The notes: a model not told the origin generated them from the letters alone. DNA of 55,352 bases from an uncultured Lachnospiraceae bacterium (GCA_947623805.1 CANQHZ010000010.1:1-55352), one strand, 5' to 3'. Shown: positions 1 through 9,495, counted from the stretch's first letter. Program-made: numbers and translations.

Positions 1-68
1 AGATTATTTGCGATGAATGTGGGGAGGAATTTGTTTTTGCAGACGGGTGGTGTGAAGATATATGGTAA
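1..68 (+). CDS. C-terminal end of an upstream gene (partial)
   Basis: Codons beginning at base 3 read openly to a TAA at 66-68. They give a 21-residue tail that starts with a CDEC cysteine pair and is acidic and aromatic after it. The Cys-x-x-Cys spacing suggests half of a zinc-ribbon knuckle, but too little is present to name a family. The next gene starts 49 bases later with its own strong ribosome binding site. It could be chance reading in a short stretch, so confidence is low. Confidence 0.4.
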   Translation, partial: IICDECGEEFVFADGWCEDIW

Positions 69-116
69 GGTGAAAAAGCTATTTTATTGTAGTATGAGTA
101 TAGGAGGAAATCAGTT

Positions 117-518
117 ATGAAAAATTTTAAGGATTATACACCAGAAAAATATTCTTCATCGGATTTTAAGCAGATTGAGGAAGGAATTTATAAGACAAAA
201 AGTCCGTATGAGAACGAGGATATATTTGTCACTTCACTTTCGTTTGAAATGGAGACGGAGTGCTATGGTGAAGAAGAAGGTTCTCCCCAAGACATCAGTC
301 AGATACCGTTTGAGGATCTTCTGGATGAGTTTAATGTGTATGTTACCGATTTTTACGACGAACTGAACGAGCAGAGTGAAACGACGTGTTATCAGGAATT
401 TGGCTCCGATGAAATAGAGGATATCCGAAAGCTGAGGACAATCATAGGAAAACGTTTTTATGCCGTTCCATGCACAGATGAAGGAGATGACGAAGAATAT
501 CGTGTAATAATCGAATAA
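117..518 (+). CDS. Small acidic protein of unknown function
   Basis: This is a 133-residue, strongly acidic soluble protein with no signal peptide or membrane segment. The start is supported by AGGAGG at 101-106. It has acidic clusters near residues 50-55 and 120-127 and an aromatic C-terminus ending in a hydrophobic strand. I do not recognise a family. Such small acidic proteins are often immunity or adaptor proteins, but nothing here proves it. It stands alone, with a large inverted repeat downstream, so it is probably a monocistronic accessory gene. Confidence 0.7.
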   Translation: MKNFKDYTPEKYSSSDFKQIEEGIYKTKSPYENEDIFVTSLSFEMETECYGEEEGSPQDISQIPFEDLLDEFNVYVTDFYDELNEQSETTCYQEFGSDEIEDIRKLRTIIGKRFYAVPCTDEGDDEEYRVIIE

Positions 519-654
519 AAACCGATAATAACTACTGCAATCACAACTGGATAACAACGGATTAAGATAATATGCCGAATTTATCCATACGTCACAGCCA
601 GATATAAGAAATAATATAATGTTAAGTAATTGCGAAACATGTTCTCAGCCGTCC

Positions 655-737
655 GAATTTAGTCAAAATATATAAAAACGCGGCTAGGTGCAGCTAGCTG
701 CAAGACGCCGCTTATTTTATATATTTTGACTAAATTC
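655..737. repeat. Long inverted repeat (83 bp, 23-bp perfect arms)
   Basis: Bases 655-677 are the exact reverse complement of 715-737. Inside them GCGGC (680-684) pairs with GCCGC (707-711), and the loop is itself the palindrome TGCAGCTAGCTGCA at 689-702. The whole element can fold into one long hairpin or cruciform. The AT-rich outer arms lack the one-sided U tract of a normal terminator. It may be a bidirectional terminator or a small non-coding palindromic element. It occupies the middle of the 281-base gap between two small genes; I see nothing else in that gap. Confidence 0.85.
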
Positions 738-799
738 TAGGTTATCAAATAGAGTTTCGTAAACGTCTACAATATAATGTAAAAATGGAGGAAAAAACA

Positions 800-1129
800 A
801 TGAATCAACAGCAGCTTAATGCAGCAAAAGAAAATATGCTTGAATGGCTGGCAAATCCGCAGGAGCTGGGAAAAGCGCCAAGTAAGCTCGAATGTGCGGG
901 ACAATTTGAGTACAGGGAAATGACCTATTATATTTTTAAGTTTAAGACAGGAATGTTTGGGAAATGGCTGCTTGGCGTAAGCGGCGGCTTTGAAGATGAT
1001 GAGCTTGAGCCCTGCGGGCATACTTACAGCGAGATGCAGCCATATAATGAGCCCTCCGCGCAGCAAGACTGCATAAAGATGATTGACAAAATCGTGGCAT
1101 ACTGGCAGCAGCAGGCTCAAAAATTTTAA
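800..1129 (+). CDS. Small protein of unknown function
   Basis: This predicted soluble protein has 109 residues. GGAGG at 787-791 sits nine bases before the ATG at 800, so I prefer this start to the in-frame ATG at 785, which overlaps the ribosome binding site. It begins with a Gln-rich helix, has a central amphipathic and aromatic region and a GVSGGFED turn, and ends with a helix rich in Trp and Gln. I cannot assign a family. It precedes the sigma factor by about 150 bases, and co-transcription is possible but not shown. Confidence 0.75.
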   Translation: MNQQQLNAAKENMLEWLANPQELGKAPSKLECAGQFEYREMTYYIFKFKTGMFGKWLLGVSGGFEDDELEPCGHTYSEMQPYNEPSAQQDCIKMIDKIVAYWQQQAQKF

Positions 1130-1281
1130 CAAATGTAAAAAACACATACTGTCCCTAAAAAATTTTTCCAGCCTGATGAGATTTTCCAGCGCGCTTTTTT
1201 GTCTAATGTATGCAGGACAAAAAAACAAAGGACGCTTTGACAGCCTGCACAACACTGCTGCGCACAGGAGGTACTGCTGTA

Positions 1282-1812
1282 ATGAAGCAGAACGAAATAC
1301 AAAAACTGGCAGATCAGGCAAAAAGGCACGAGTACGACGCTTTCACGCAATTAATGCAATACTGTATGAAGGATATGTACAAGACCGCACTGGCAATCCT
1401 TATGAACGACGAGGATGCCGCAGACGCCATACAGGACACGATTCTTGCCTGCTGGGAAAAGCTGCACACGCTTAAAAAGACGCAATACTTTAAGACGTGG
1501 CTCACGCGCATACTGATTAACAAATGCTATGACATACGCAAAAAACGCGCGCGCCTGACAAGCCTTGAGGATTATGACGAACCCGCCTATGAGGGCGGCT
1601 GCAATCTTGAACTGAAAGAGGCGCTTGCCGCCCTTGATGAAAAGTACAGACTCGTAATACTCTTGTTTTACGGGGAGGGCTACAGCGTCTGCGAGATTGC
1701 AAAGCTTTTGAAAATTCCCAAAAGCACGGTCACGACACGGCTGCAGCGAGGCAGGGAAAGGCTCGCAAGGTACTATGAAACGTCTATGAACGACAGGGAG
1801 GGTTTGAGATGA
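1282..1812 (+). CDS. ECF-type RNA polymerase sigma factor
   Basis: This is a 176-residue sigma-70 family protein of the extracytoplasmic-function group. Region 2 covers about residues 18-85, with an acidic DEDAADAIQDT stretch followed by KTWLTRILINKCYDI, the usual region 2.2-2.4 pattern. Region 4 covers about residues 115-170, with a helix-turn-helix around IAKLLKIPKSTVTTRL. The start is fixed by AGGAGG at 1266-1271; reading further upstream would add an unconvincing extension. Its stop overlaps the ATG of the DUF4179 gene as ATGA, so the two are translationally coupled. It should direct core polymerase to envelope-stress or surface-related promoters when released by its partner. Confidence 0.93.
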   Translation: MKQNEIQKLADQAKRHEYDAFTQLMQYCMKDMYKTALAILMNDEDAADAIQDTILACWEKLHTLKKTQYFKTWLTRILINKCYDIRKKRARLTSLEDYDEPAYEGGCNLELKEALAALDEKYRLVILLFYGEGYSVCEIAKLLKIPKSTVTTRLQRGRERLARYYETSMNDREGLR

Positions 1813-3002
1813 GCGTAGATGAACACGGCATTTTCTCGTCGGATATAGAATTGCCTGCGATTGTGCAGAAGAAAGCGGACACTGCCTTTTCGATGATTAA
1901 AAAGAAAGGGACAGGTTCTATGGAAAATTTTGAAAGGGAAAATCTCAAAAAGAAATCAAAAAATGCGAGGACATTCAAAAAACCAACAGCGGCTGTGGCA
2001 GCCGTATGCGTCTTGGCGCTTGGCGGGATAACCGCGCTTGCGGCGGGATATCATTACTGGAGCCGCAGCATGCGCGGGACACTCCAGGCAGATGAGACAC
2101 AGCAGATAGAGCTGGTGCAGAGCGGCGTCGCGGACATATTGGACACGCAGGACACAGACGATAACGGCGGCGCGCCTGCGGAAATCAAGGAAGTCACGGT
2201 AGGGGGCGTCACGGTCAAGCCCATGGAGATAATCGCGGACAGCCATTTTGCCCATATATCATTCTCAATATCAGGCTATACGCTGGGCGAGCAGGTGGAG
2301 CCTAGCTTTGAGCATATGGACGCGGAATGTGAAGGAATGGCTGCCGTAAACGCCAGCTTTTACGACGGAATTGTTTCGGACAGCAACGGTAAGCCAATAT
2401 ATGACGATGGCACTCCGATTGAGCTTGACGCCGATGGCGCGGTAATCTCGCACTATACGGACGCCGATGGCACGCTCGAATACGTAATAACCTGCATATC
2501 AGCCTATGACCAGACAATTTTAGGCAAAACCATTCATGTAGAATTGGAAAACCTCGGAACGACATACCACGCAGATTATGAAAACGTGCTAAGCGGAAAA
2601 TGGGAATTTGACATTCCCGTCACTGAAAAAAATTCGGCAAAGACATACGCGCTTGGCGCATCAGTAGGCGACTCGGGCGCGACAGTGACTACAGTGGAGC
2701 TGTCCCCCATTTCCATAAAGGTAAACTATGATTTTCAGGGAGAAAAAGTGACGCAGGGGGGCTCAGATAAAAGCTACACCAATCCGCCGCTGTTCTGCGG
2801 AGTGCGCTTAAAGGACGGCACAATGCTTCCATACCTTGCGGACGGCGGCTCCAGCGGATATACAGACGAAACAGCCGCGCAGTATTACTTTATGTCAGCG
2901 TTTGACAGGGTGATTGATGTGGACAATGTAGACGCGCTGTTGTTTAGAAAAGCAGACGGCGCGCCGGTAGGGAATAATCTTTATATAGTGCCGCTTGTGT
3001 AA
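1809..3002 (+). CDS. DUF4179-type membrane-anchored anti-sigma-like protein
   Basis: This 397-residue protein begins inside the stop codon of the sigma factor gene. About 55 cytoplasmic residues come first, then one hydrophobic segment at about residues 58-77, then a large extracellular region of beta type. The order (ECF sigma factor, then a single-pass protein with a DUF4179-like outer region) is common in Clostridia, where the second protein is thought to hold the sigma factor at the membrane. The N-terminal region is the presumed sigma-binding part. A G6 run at 2756-2761 lies in the outer domain and is not followed by TA. A terminator follows immediately. Confidence 0.85.
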   Translation: MSVDEHGIFSSDIELPAIVQKKADTAFSMIKKKGTGSMENFERENLKKKSKNARTFKKPTAAVAAVCVLALGGITALAAGYHYWSRSMRGTLQADETQQIELVQSGVADILDTQDTDDNGGAPAEIKEVTVGGVTVKPMEIIADSHFAHISFSISGYTLGEQVEPSFEHMDAECEGMAAVNASFYDGIVSDSNGKPIYDDGTPIELDADGAVISHYTDADGTLEYVITCISAYDQTILGKTIHVELENLGTTYHADYENVLSGKWEFDIPVTEKNSAKTYALGASVGDSGATVTTVELSPISIKVNYDFQGEKVTQGGSDKSYTNPPLFCGVRLKDGTMLPYLADGGSSGYTDETAAQYYFMSAFDRVIDVDNVDALLFRKADGAPVGNNLYIVPLV

Positions 3003-3027
3003 CGGCTGATAATTGCAAATAATAATC

Positions 3028-3064
3028 AAAAATCTCTGTGAGCGTACGGCTTGCGGAGATTTTT
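3028..3064 (+). terminator. Rho-independent terminator after the sigma/anti-sigma pair
   Basis: AAAAATCTC at 3028-3036 pairs with GAGATTTTT at 3056-3064, with further partial pairing inside. The right arm ends in a T run. It lies 25 bases after the DUF4179 stop and separates that operon from the glycan locus. Confidence 0.75.
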
Positions 3065-3106
3065 GCGCCTTTCGGAATGTGGTTTTAATAAAAAATGTTG
3101 AAAAAG

Positions 3107-3134
3107 TTGGCATTTGACTGTATACTTGTAATAT
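3107..3134 (+). promoter_or_regulatory. Candidate sigma-A promoter of the glycan operon
   Basis: TTGGCA at 3107-3112 and TAATAT at 3129-3134 are separated by 16 bases. They lie just after the upstream terminator and about 40 bases before the rfbB start. This is the only clear transcription-start signal I find ahead of the long run of same-strand genes. The -35 match is good and the -10 is one base from consensus. Confidence 0.45.
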
Positions 3135-3173
3135 CAGTATTTTTTCAATATTTTATGGAGGAAACATTTTTCT

Positions 3174-4250
3174 ATGAGGACTTATTTAGTTACCGGGGGA
3201 GCAGGTTTTATCGGCTCGAATTACATTCACTATATGTTTAAAAAATACGGTGATGCAATCAGGATAATCAACGCGGACGCGCTCACATATGCGGGTAATC
3301 TCGAGAATTTAAAGGATATAGAAGACAGGTCAAACTACACATTTATCAAAGCAGATATCACTGACAAGGCGGCAATCGCTAAAATATTTGAGGAGAATGA
3401 CATTGACAGGGTAGTCCATTTCGCAGCTGAAAGTCATGTGGACAGGAGCATAAAAAACCCCGAGATTTTTGTCCAGACAAACGTGTTGGGTACAGCGGTC
3501 ATGCTAAATTGTGCAAAGGCGGCATGGGAGCTTGAGGACGGCACGTTTAAGGCGGACAAGAAGTTTCTTCACGTCTCTACGGACGAGGTGTACGGTTCGC
3601 TTGAAAATGACGGCGAATATTTTTATGAGACGACGCCGTATGCGCCACATAGTCCGTATTCGGCGAGCAAGGCGTCTTCAGATATGCTTGTAAAGGCGTA
3701 TATGGATACATATAAATTTCCGGCAAATATCACAAACTGCTCGAACAATTACGGACCGTATCAGTTTCCCGAAAAGCTGATACCGCTTATCATCAACAAT
3801 GCGCTTCAGGGCAAGAAACTTCCGGTCTACGGTGACGGCAAGAATGTGCGCGACTGGCTTTATGTCGAGGACCATGCGAAAGCGATAGATATGGTGCAGG
3901 AGCAAGGTAGACTTTTTGAGACATACAATATCGGCGGGCATAATGAAAAGCAGAATATAGAAATAGTTGAGATAATCATAGAGACACTGCAGGAGCAGCT
4001 TTCCGACGATGACCCGAGAAAAAAGCATGTTTCAAAGGATTTGATTACATATGTTGAGGACCGCAAAGGACATGACAGGCGATATGCCATTGCTCCCGAC
4101 AAGATAAAGGCGGAGATTGGCTGGGAGCCGGAAACTATGTTTAAGGACGGCATAAGGGAAACAATCAAATGGTATTTCGCGCACGAGGACTGGCTGAAAA
4201 ATGTGACAAGCGGCGATTATCAGAAATATTACGCGGAAATGTACAAGTAG
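3174..4250 (+). CDS. rfbB: dTDP-glucose 4,6-dehydratase
   Basis: This 358-residue short-chain dehydrogenase-type enzyme converts dTDP-glucose to dTDP-4-keto-6-deoxyglucose, the second step of dTDP-rhamnose synthesis. The N-terminus has the Rossmann motif TGGAGFIGSN. HVSTDEVYG and the catalytic YSASK follow at about residues 130-165, and the family motif NNYGPYQFPEKLIP is intact. The length is normal. The start has a GGAGG about 15 bases upstream. It is the first gene after the candidate promoter and leads the rfbB-rfbA-(GH25)-rfbC set. Confidence 0.97.
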   Translation: MRTYLVTGGAGFIGSNYIHYMFKKYGDAIRIINADALTYAGNLENLKDIEDRSNYTFIKADITDKAAIAKIFEENDIDRVVHFAAESHVDRSIKNPEIFVQTNVLGTAVMLNCAKAAWELEDGTFKADKKFLHVSTDEVYGSLENDGEYFYETTPYAPHSPYSASKASSDMLVKAYMDTYKFPANITNCSNNYGPYQFPEKLIPLIINNALQGKKLPVYGDGKNVRDWLYVEDHAKAIDMVQEQGRLFETYNIGGHNEKQNIEIVEIIIETLQEQLSDDDPRKKHVSKDLITYVEDRKGHDRRYAIAPDKIKAEIGWEPETMFKDGIRETIKWYFAHEDWLKNVTSGDYQKYYAEMYK

Positions 4251-4311
4251 AAGGTGGAAAAATTAGACAATTGGAGTTTTAAGCTTTTTAGATTGAAGAA
4301 TGAGGATTGAT

Positions 4312-5181
4312 ATGAAAGGTATTATTTTAGCAGGTGGCTCAGGCACAAGGCTGTATCCGCTTACAAAGGCGATTTCAAAACAGATTATGCCTGTGTACGA
4401 CAAGCCCATGATTTACTATCCGCTTTCCACGCTGATGCTTGCGGGGATAAGGGATATTTTGATTATTTCGACACCGAGGGATTTGCCCGTGTTTAGGGAG
4501 CTCTTTGGTACAGGCGAGCAGCTGGGCTTGCGCATGGAGTATGCCGTGCAGGAGCAGCCGCGCGGACTTGCCGATGCGTTTATTATAGGTGCGGACTTTA
4601 TCGGTAGCGACTCCGTGGCGCTGGTACTTGGCGACAATATTTTTTACGGGCAGAGTTTTTCAAAGCTTTTGCAGAGAGTGGCGGCAAAGGAAAGCGGTGC
4701 GACTATTTTCGGATATTATGTCAGAGACCCGAGAGAATACGGGGTAGTGGAATTTGACGAAAACGGCAAGGCTATTTCCATAGAGGAAAAGCCGCAAAAG
4801 CCAAAGAGCAACTACGCTGTGCCGGGACTTTATTTTTATGACAATGATGTGGTGGAGATTGCCAAAAACGTAAAGCCGTCGGCGCGTGGTGAGATAGAGA
4901 TTACAAGCATAAACAATGAATATTTAAGGCGCGGAACACTCACTGTGGAAACCATGGGGCGCGGCTTTGCGTGGCTTGACACGGGTAATCACGACTCACT
5001 GCTTGACGCGGCTGATTTTGTGTGTGCTTTTCAGAAAAGACAGGGGTTGTATATTTCCTGCATAGAGGAGATTGCGTACAAGCGGGGCTTTATCACAAAG
5101 GAGCAGCTTTTGGCGCTTGCCGAGCCGCTCATGAAGACGGATTACGGAAAGTATTTGGTTGAGGTTGCGAATGGACTCTAA
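4312..5181 (+). CDS. rfbA: Glucose-1-phosphate thymidylyltransferase
   Basis: This 289-residue nucleotidyltransferase makes dTDP-glucose from glucose-1-phosphate and dTTP. The N-terminus [16 protein letters not shown] is the classic nucleotide-binding signature, and [26 protein letters not shown] and the EEKP motif follow. I place the start at 4312 because GAGG lies eight bases before it and the signature begins there; an ATG at 4300 would add four residues. The end overlaps the next gene by 11 bases. Confidence 0.96.
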   Translation: MKGIILAGGSGTRLYPLTKAISKQIMPVYDKPMIYYPLSTLMLAGIRDILIISTPRDLPVFRELFGTGEQLGLRMEYAVQEQPRGLADAFIIGADFIGSDSVALVLGDNIFYGQSFSKLLQRVAAKESGATIFGYYVRDPREYGVVEFDENGKAISIEEKPQKPKSNYAVPGLYFYDNDVVEIAKNVKPSARGEIEITSINNEYLRRGTLTVETMGRGFAWLDTGNHDSLLDAADFVCAFQKRQGLYISCIEEIAYKRGFITKEQLLALAEPLMKTDYGKYLVEVANGL

Positions 5182-6460
5182 GGCAAAAAGGGTCGGCATA
5201 TTGCTTGCACTGTGCGCTGTGCTTGCTGTGATGGCTGTGGTTGCGTTTATAAATTACAGGCGGTTTGCCGACGGCGGTTCTGCAAAAAATAACGAGGAGC
5301 AGGTTGTTGATACCGGCAGTGGCATAGCAGAAGATGGGCGCGTAAAGGGAGCGGATTTGTCGGCGTTTTTGAATGACGAGGATTTTTTTGACAAAGAAAC
5401 GTCAAACAGTTCCAATCTAAGTCACGCATCAAATGAGGAAATTGCGCCGCTTACGCTGCTTGCAAGCTCTGTGCAGCGTGACATCAGGGTAAAAGTGGTT
5501 GACGATAAAGGTGATGTAGTGTCCGGTCATGACTTCATGGTTGAAGTCGAGGGCGAGGGCACATATTTTGATGAGGATAAGGACGGCATCGTCCATATAA
5601 CCGATGTAAAGCCCGGCGACTACAAGGTTTCGCTTGGCAGCGTTGAGGGATTTGAGGTGCCTAGTGAGCCTGCCAATGTGCGGGTGAAGTCGATTGTTTC
5701 TTATGCTCCGATTGATGACATAAGCTTTTTCGTCCATTCGGAAGATGAAATAGATGTTTTGAACGACGATTTGGAATACAAGAACGAGGCTGTAGACAGT
5801 GACGACGAAGATGATACGCAGTATACCGCGCTGCTTGACAAAGATGAGCGCGACAATGCCGTATCGCTGGGCATAGACGTTTCAAAATGGAACAAAGAGA
5901 TAGACTGGGAGATAGTAAAGGCGGAGGGCGTCGACTTTGCGATAATACGCTGTGGATACCGCGGTTCTTCGTCAGGACTTCTTGTTGAGGACCCTTATTT
6001 TTACAAAAACATAGAGGGTGCAAAAAAAGCGGGCATAAAGGTAGGCGTATACTTCTTTTCGCAGGCGGTCGACCTGGTGGAAGCCGTCGAGGAGGCAAGT
6101 ATGGCTATCGCTCTGTTAAACGGCACGGAGCTTGACTTCCCGATATTTATTGATATTGAGGGCATGGGCGGTAACGGCAGGGCGGACGGCCTCGATGCGG
6201 CGATGCGCACGGCTATAGTGAACGCGTTCTGCCAGACGATACAAAATGCTCAAATGGAGGCGGGCGTATATTCAAGCCGCAATTGGTATTATAATAATTT
6301 AAATACAGATGAATTTTATGATATTAAGATATGGCTTGCTGAGTACAGGCAGACGCCGCTCTATGAGGGCAAATATGATATGTGGCAGTACACGTCGAGC
6401 GGCGCGGTAGGCGGCATTGAGGGCAGAGTTGACTTGAATGTCAGCTATCTTGGAATATAA
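5171..6460 (+). CDS. Membrane-anchored GH25 lysozyme-type muramidase
   Basis: This 429-residue protein has a hydrophobic N-terminal anchor at about residues 8-30, an acidic linker, and a small beta domain at about 105-175 of the Cna-B or carboxypeptidase-regulatory kind. The glycoside hydrolase 25 barrel runs from about 233 to the end. LGIDVSKWN opens the barrel and FIDIEGM carries the catalytic acidic pair. GH25 enzymes cut the MurNAc-GlcNAc bond of peptidoglycan. The start is the ATG inside the rfbA 3' end, after a GAGG. Its place between rfbA and rfbC suggests local wall remodelling that helps the polymer to be anchored or exported. That role is inference. Confidence 0.93.
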   Translation: MDSKAKRVGILLALCAVLAVMAVVAFINYRRFADGGSAKNNEEQVVDTGSGIAEDGRVKGADLSAFLNDEDFFDKETSNSSNLSHASNEEIAPLTLLASSVQRDIRVKVVDDKGDVVSGHDFMVEVEGEGTYFDEDKDGIVHITDVKPGDYKVSLGSVEGFEVPSEPANVRVKSIVSYAPIDDISFFVHSEDEIDVLNDDLEYKNEAVDSDDEDDTQYTALLDKDERDNAVSLGIDVSKWNKEIDWEIVKAEGVDFAIIRCGYRGSSSGLLVEDPYFYKNIEGAKKAGIKVGVYFFSQAVDLVEAVEEASMAIALLNGTELDFPIFIDIEGMGGNGRADGLDAAMRTAIVNAFCQTIQNAQMEAGVYSSRNWYYNNLNTDEFYDIKIWLAEYRQTPLYEGKYDMWQYTSSGAVGGIEGRVDLNVSYLGI

Positions 6461-6500
6461 TATATCTGTTTGAGCCGTTAAAGCGGCATGGAGGATTAAA

Positions 6501-7064
6501 ATGGGAAAAATTACGGTAGAGGAATGTATTACGGACGGTCTTGTGATAGAGGGCCTGAAAGTCATAACCCCGCAGGTGTTTGGAGATAAGAGGGGATATT
6601 TTATGGAGACATATAATTATAATGACTTCAAGGCGGCGGGCATAGACCAGGTCTTTGTGCAGGATAATCAGTCTGCGTCAAAGAGAGGCGTACTGCGCGG
6701 TCTGCATTTTCAGAAAAACTATCCGCAGGACAAGCTTGTGCGCGTCATAAAGGGTGAAGTGTATGATGTCGTGGTGGATTTGCGCAAGGACTCAAAGACT
6801 TTTGGCAAGTGGTATGGCGTGCATCTTTCAGAGGAGAACAAAAAACAGTTTTTTGTGCCGAAGAATTTTGCGCATGGTTTTCTTGTGCTTTCTGAATATG
6901 CGGAATTTTGTTATAAATGCACGGATTTTTATCACCCTGATGATGAGGGCGGATTGCTTTGGAACGACCCCGACATAGGAGTGGAGTGGAATATTCCGGA
7001 GGGAATGGAGCTTATAATGTCTGAGAAAGATACAAAGTGGGGCGGCATAAGGGGATTGAAATGA
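6501..7064 (+). CDS. rfbC: dTDP-4-dehydrorhamnose 3,5-epimerase
   Basis: This 187-residue cupin-fold epimerase acts on dTDP-4-keto-6-deoxyglucose at C3 and C5. VFVQDNQSASKRGVLRGLHFQ contains the catalytic histidine, FFVPKNFAHGFLVLSE is the second conserved block, and YHPDDEGGLLWNDP the third. The length is normal. GGAGG stands about 10 bases before the ATG. The stop overlaps the start of the exporter permease as ATGA. No rmlD reductase is found in the window, so either it lies elsewhere or the final sugar is not plain L-rhamnose. Confidence 0.97.
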   Translation: MGKITVEECITDGLVIEGLKVITPQVFGDKRGYFMETYNYNDFKAAGIDQVFVQDNQSASKRGVLRGLHFQKNYPQDKLVRVIKGEVYDVVVDLRKDSKTFGKWYGVHLSEENKKQFFVPKNFAHGFLVLSEYAEFCYKCTDFYHPDDEGGLLWNDPDIGVEWNIPEGMELIMSEKDTKWGGIRGLK

Positions 7065-8062
7065 AGAACGTCATATCCAAACGGACGATAAAATTATTTG
7101 CGACGTTTATGGCTGTGGCCTTGGCGGCTGTGATTATAATACATCACAATCCGCTGGCAAATCAGCATGAGGAAAATGTCAAAAAGCTGATTGCGTGTCT
7201 TATAATAGTCGGCGCCATGCTTATTTTTTACCGATTTTATGACAGGCTTGTATCACTTCCTGTCGAGCTGTGGCAGTCGCGCGAGCTTATCTGGAAGCTT
7301 GCCAAAAACGATTTCAAGAACAGGTACGCAGGCTCTTATATGGGACGTGTCTGGGCGTTTACGCAGCCTGTGGTGACTGTGCTTTTGTACTGGTTTGTGT
7401 TCGGTCATGTGATGGCGCGCGACAAGCTGGAGGTACTTACCGTAGGCATCGAGGCGCCGTATGTGCTGTGGCTTACGGCAGGGCTTGTGCCATGGTTTTA
7501 TTTTAGCGAGGCGATAAATAACGGCACGACCTCGCTGCTTGAATACAACTACCTTGTGAAAAAGGTAGTGTTTAAAATCAGCATTATCCCGATAGTGAAG
7601 CTTATAGCGGCATCATTTACGCATATATTTTTTGTATGCTTTATGTTGGCGGTATATTTTATTTATGGTTATAAGCCGGATGTTTATTTGCTGCAGCTTA
7701 TCTATTACAGCCTTTGTATGTTTATTTTCGTGCTTGCCATCAGCTATTCAACGTGTGCGATAGTTATATTTTTCAGGGATTTGACGCAGATTATAAATAT
7801 AGTGCTGCAGGTAGGAATGTGGGCGACTCCGATATTGTGGAATATCACGCGCCTTGACGACAATCCCGTGCTCCAAAAGATACTCAAAATCAATCCGGTA
7901 TTTTACATCGTGAACGGTTACAGGGATGCCATGTTTACAAAGACATGGTTTTGGCAGGATTTTTACTCGACAGCCTACTTTTGGATTGTGACGGTAGTAT
8001 TTTTCGGGCTGGGAGCGCTTATCTTTCGCAGGCTGAAAGTGCATTTTGCGGATGTGCTTTAA
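7061..8062 (+). CDS. ABC-2 type polysaccharide export permease (Wzm/RgpC-like)
   Basis: This integral membrane protein of 333 residues carries the ABC-2 permease domain from about residue 75. The cytoplasmic lead LIWKLAKNDFKNRYAGSYMG is the typical Wzm/TagG opening, and six or so transmembrane segments follow. Before it lie two extra hydrophobic segments (about residues 9-30 and 45-60) that ordinary Wzm proteins do not have. The start overlaps the rfbC stop. With the ATPase that follows, it should move an undecaprenyl-linked polymer across the membrane. Confidence 0.93.
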   Translation: MKNVISKRTIKLFATFMAVALAAVIIIHHNPLANQHEENVKKLIACLIIVGAMLIFYRFYDRLVSLPVELWQSRELIWKLAKNDFKNRYAGSYMGRVWAFTQPVVTVLLYWFVFGHVMARDKLEVLTVGIEAPYVLWLTAGLVPWFYFSEAINNGTTSLLEYNYLVKKVVFKISIIPIVKLIAASFTHIFFVCFMLAVYFIYGYKPDVYLLQLIYYSLCMFIFVLAISYSTCAIVIFFRDLTQIINIVLQVGMWATPILWNITRLDDNPVLQKILKINPVFYIVNGYRDAMFTKTWFWQDFYSTAYFWIVTVVFFGLGALIFRRLKVHFADVL

Positions 8063-8145
8063 ATTCTTTTGTGAAAACGGTTTTGGTATAAAGTGCTTAT
8101 TGGAGAAAACCGTAATGTCCACGGAAGCGAACAAGAGGTATCGAT

Positions 8146-9453
8146 ATGAGTAATGAAACCGCAATCGCGGTAAAAAACGTATGCAAAATATATAAGCTCT
8201 ATGATAGGCCAATGGACCGCATGAAAGAGGCACTGGGGCTTACAAGGACAAAAAAATACAAGGAACACCGCGCACTTGACAATGTGAGCTTTGAGGTAAA
8301 GCAGGGCGAGTGCGTGGGTATCATAGGGACGAACGGCTCCGGTAAGTCAACCATACTCAAAATAATAACAGGTGTTCTTAATCCGACGAGCGGGAGCGTG
8401 GAAGTGGACGGCAGGATATCCGCGCTGCTGGAGCTCGGGGCAGGCTTTAATCAGGAATATTCTGGCATGGAAAATATATATCTCAACGGCACTATGAACG
8501 GTTTTTCAAAGTCGGAGATAGATGCGAGAATGGCGGATATTCTTGATTTTGCGGATATTGGAGATTATGTTTATCAGCCGGTAAAGACGTATTCGAGCGG
8601 TATGTTTGTGCGGCTTGCGTTTTCTGTGGCGATAAATATCGAGCCTGAGATACTTATAGTGGACGAGGCGCTTTCCGTGGGGGACGTTTTTTTTCAGGCA
8701 AAGTGCTATCACAAGTTTGAAGAATTTAAGCAGATGGGCAAGACTATAATTATCGTAAGTCATGATTTGAGCAGCATTGCCAAATATTGTGACAGGGTTA
8801 TTCTCTTAAATCAGGGTGTCAAGCTTGGAGAGGGCTCGCCAAAGGAAATGATAGACGACTTCAAACGCGTGCTTGTGGGGCAGTACGAAGTGCCGGAGGG
8901 CAAGGCGGAACAGAGCCTTATAAATGATGCTGAGGTGAAAGAGGCGGTTGAGGCAAAGGCGGCTGAGCAGAAGAAAGCACGCGAAAAGGGCGAGCAAGTG
9001 TCAAAGCTGCTTGAGTATGGCACTAAGCAGGCGGTTATCGAGGAGTTTTATATCATTGACGACAAGGGCACACGTACCAATGCGATTATAAAGGGAAATG
9101 AGTTTACTATATATATGAAAGTTCGCTTTGAGAGCGATTTGCCTGCACCGATATTTGCGTTTTCGCTTAAGACGGCGAAAGGGACGGAAATTACGGGCAC
9201 GAACACCATGTTTGAGAAAGCGTTTTTAGAGCCTGTGAGCGCGGGCTCGGTAAAGGAGATAACCTTTACGCAGAAGATGTCGCTGCAGGGCGGCGAATAC
9301 CTTATCTCATTCGGAGTTACAGGCTATGAGGGCAATGATTTTAAGGTATACCATAGAATGTATGACGCGCTTGACGTGACTGTGATATCGGACAAAAATA
9401 CGGTAGGATATTACGACATGAATTCCAAGGTCAGTGTGAAAGATGCCGGTTGA
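8146..9453 (+). CDS. ABC polysaccharide export ATPase with C-terminal cargo domain (Wzt-like)
   Basis: This protein has 435 residues. The nucleotide-binding domain covers about 1-240, with Walker A GTNGSGKST at about 61-69, signature TYSSGM near 149, Walker B ILIVDEAL near 170 and the switch histidine in IIIVSHD. A Lys/Glu-rich linker (about 255-290) leads to a C-terminal beta-sandwich like the Wzt carbohydrate-binding domain. In known systems that domain recognises a modified chain end. AGAGG lies before the ATG. It pairs with the permease just upstream. Confidence 0.95.
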   Translation: MSNETAIAVKNVCKIYKLYDRPMDRMKEALGLTRTKKYKEHRALDNVSFEVKQGECVGIIGTNGSGKSTILKIITGVLNPTSGSVEVDGRISALLELGAGFNQEYSGMENIYLNGTMNGFSKSEIDARMADILDFADIGDYVYQPVKTYSSGMFVRLAFSVAINIEPEILIVDEALSVGDVFFQAKCYHKFEEFKQMGKTIIIVSHDLSSIAKYCDRVILLNQGVKLGEGSPKEMIDDFKRVLVGQYEVPEGKAEQSLINDAEVKEAVEAKAAEQKKAREKGEQVSKLLEYGTKQAVIEEFYIIDDKGTRTNAIIKGNEFTIYMKVRFESDLPAPIFAFSLKTAKGTEITGTNTMFEKAFLEPVSAGSVKEITFTQKMSLQGGEYLISFGVTGYEGNDFKVYHRMYDALDVTVISDKNTVGYYDMNSKVSVKDAG

Positions 9454-9495
9454 TGCGGCTCATAGAGCTTTGGCGATTATTTGGAGGATGGCATA

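Noticed and set aside
655-737. Inverted repeat as ends of an insertion sequence
   Set aside because: Only 37 bases lie between the arms, no transposase is present and no target duplication is visible.
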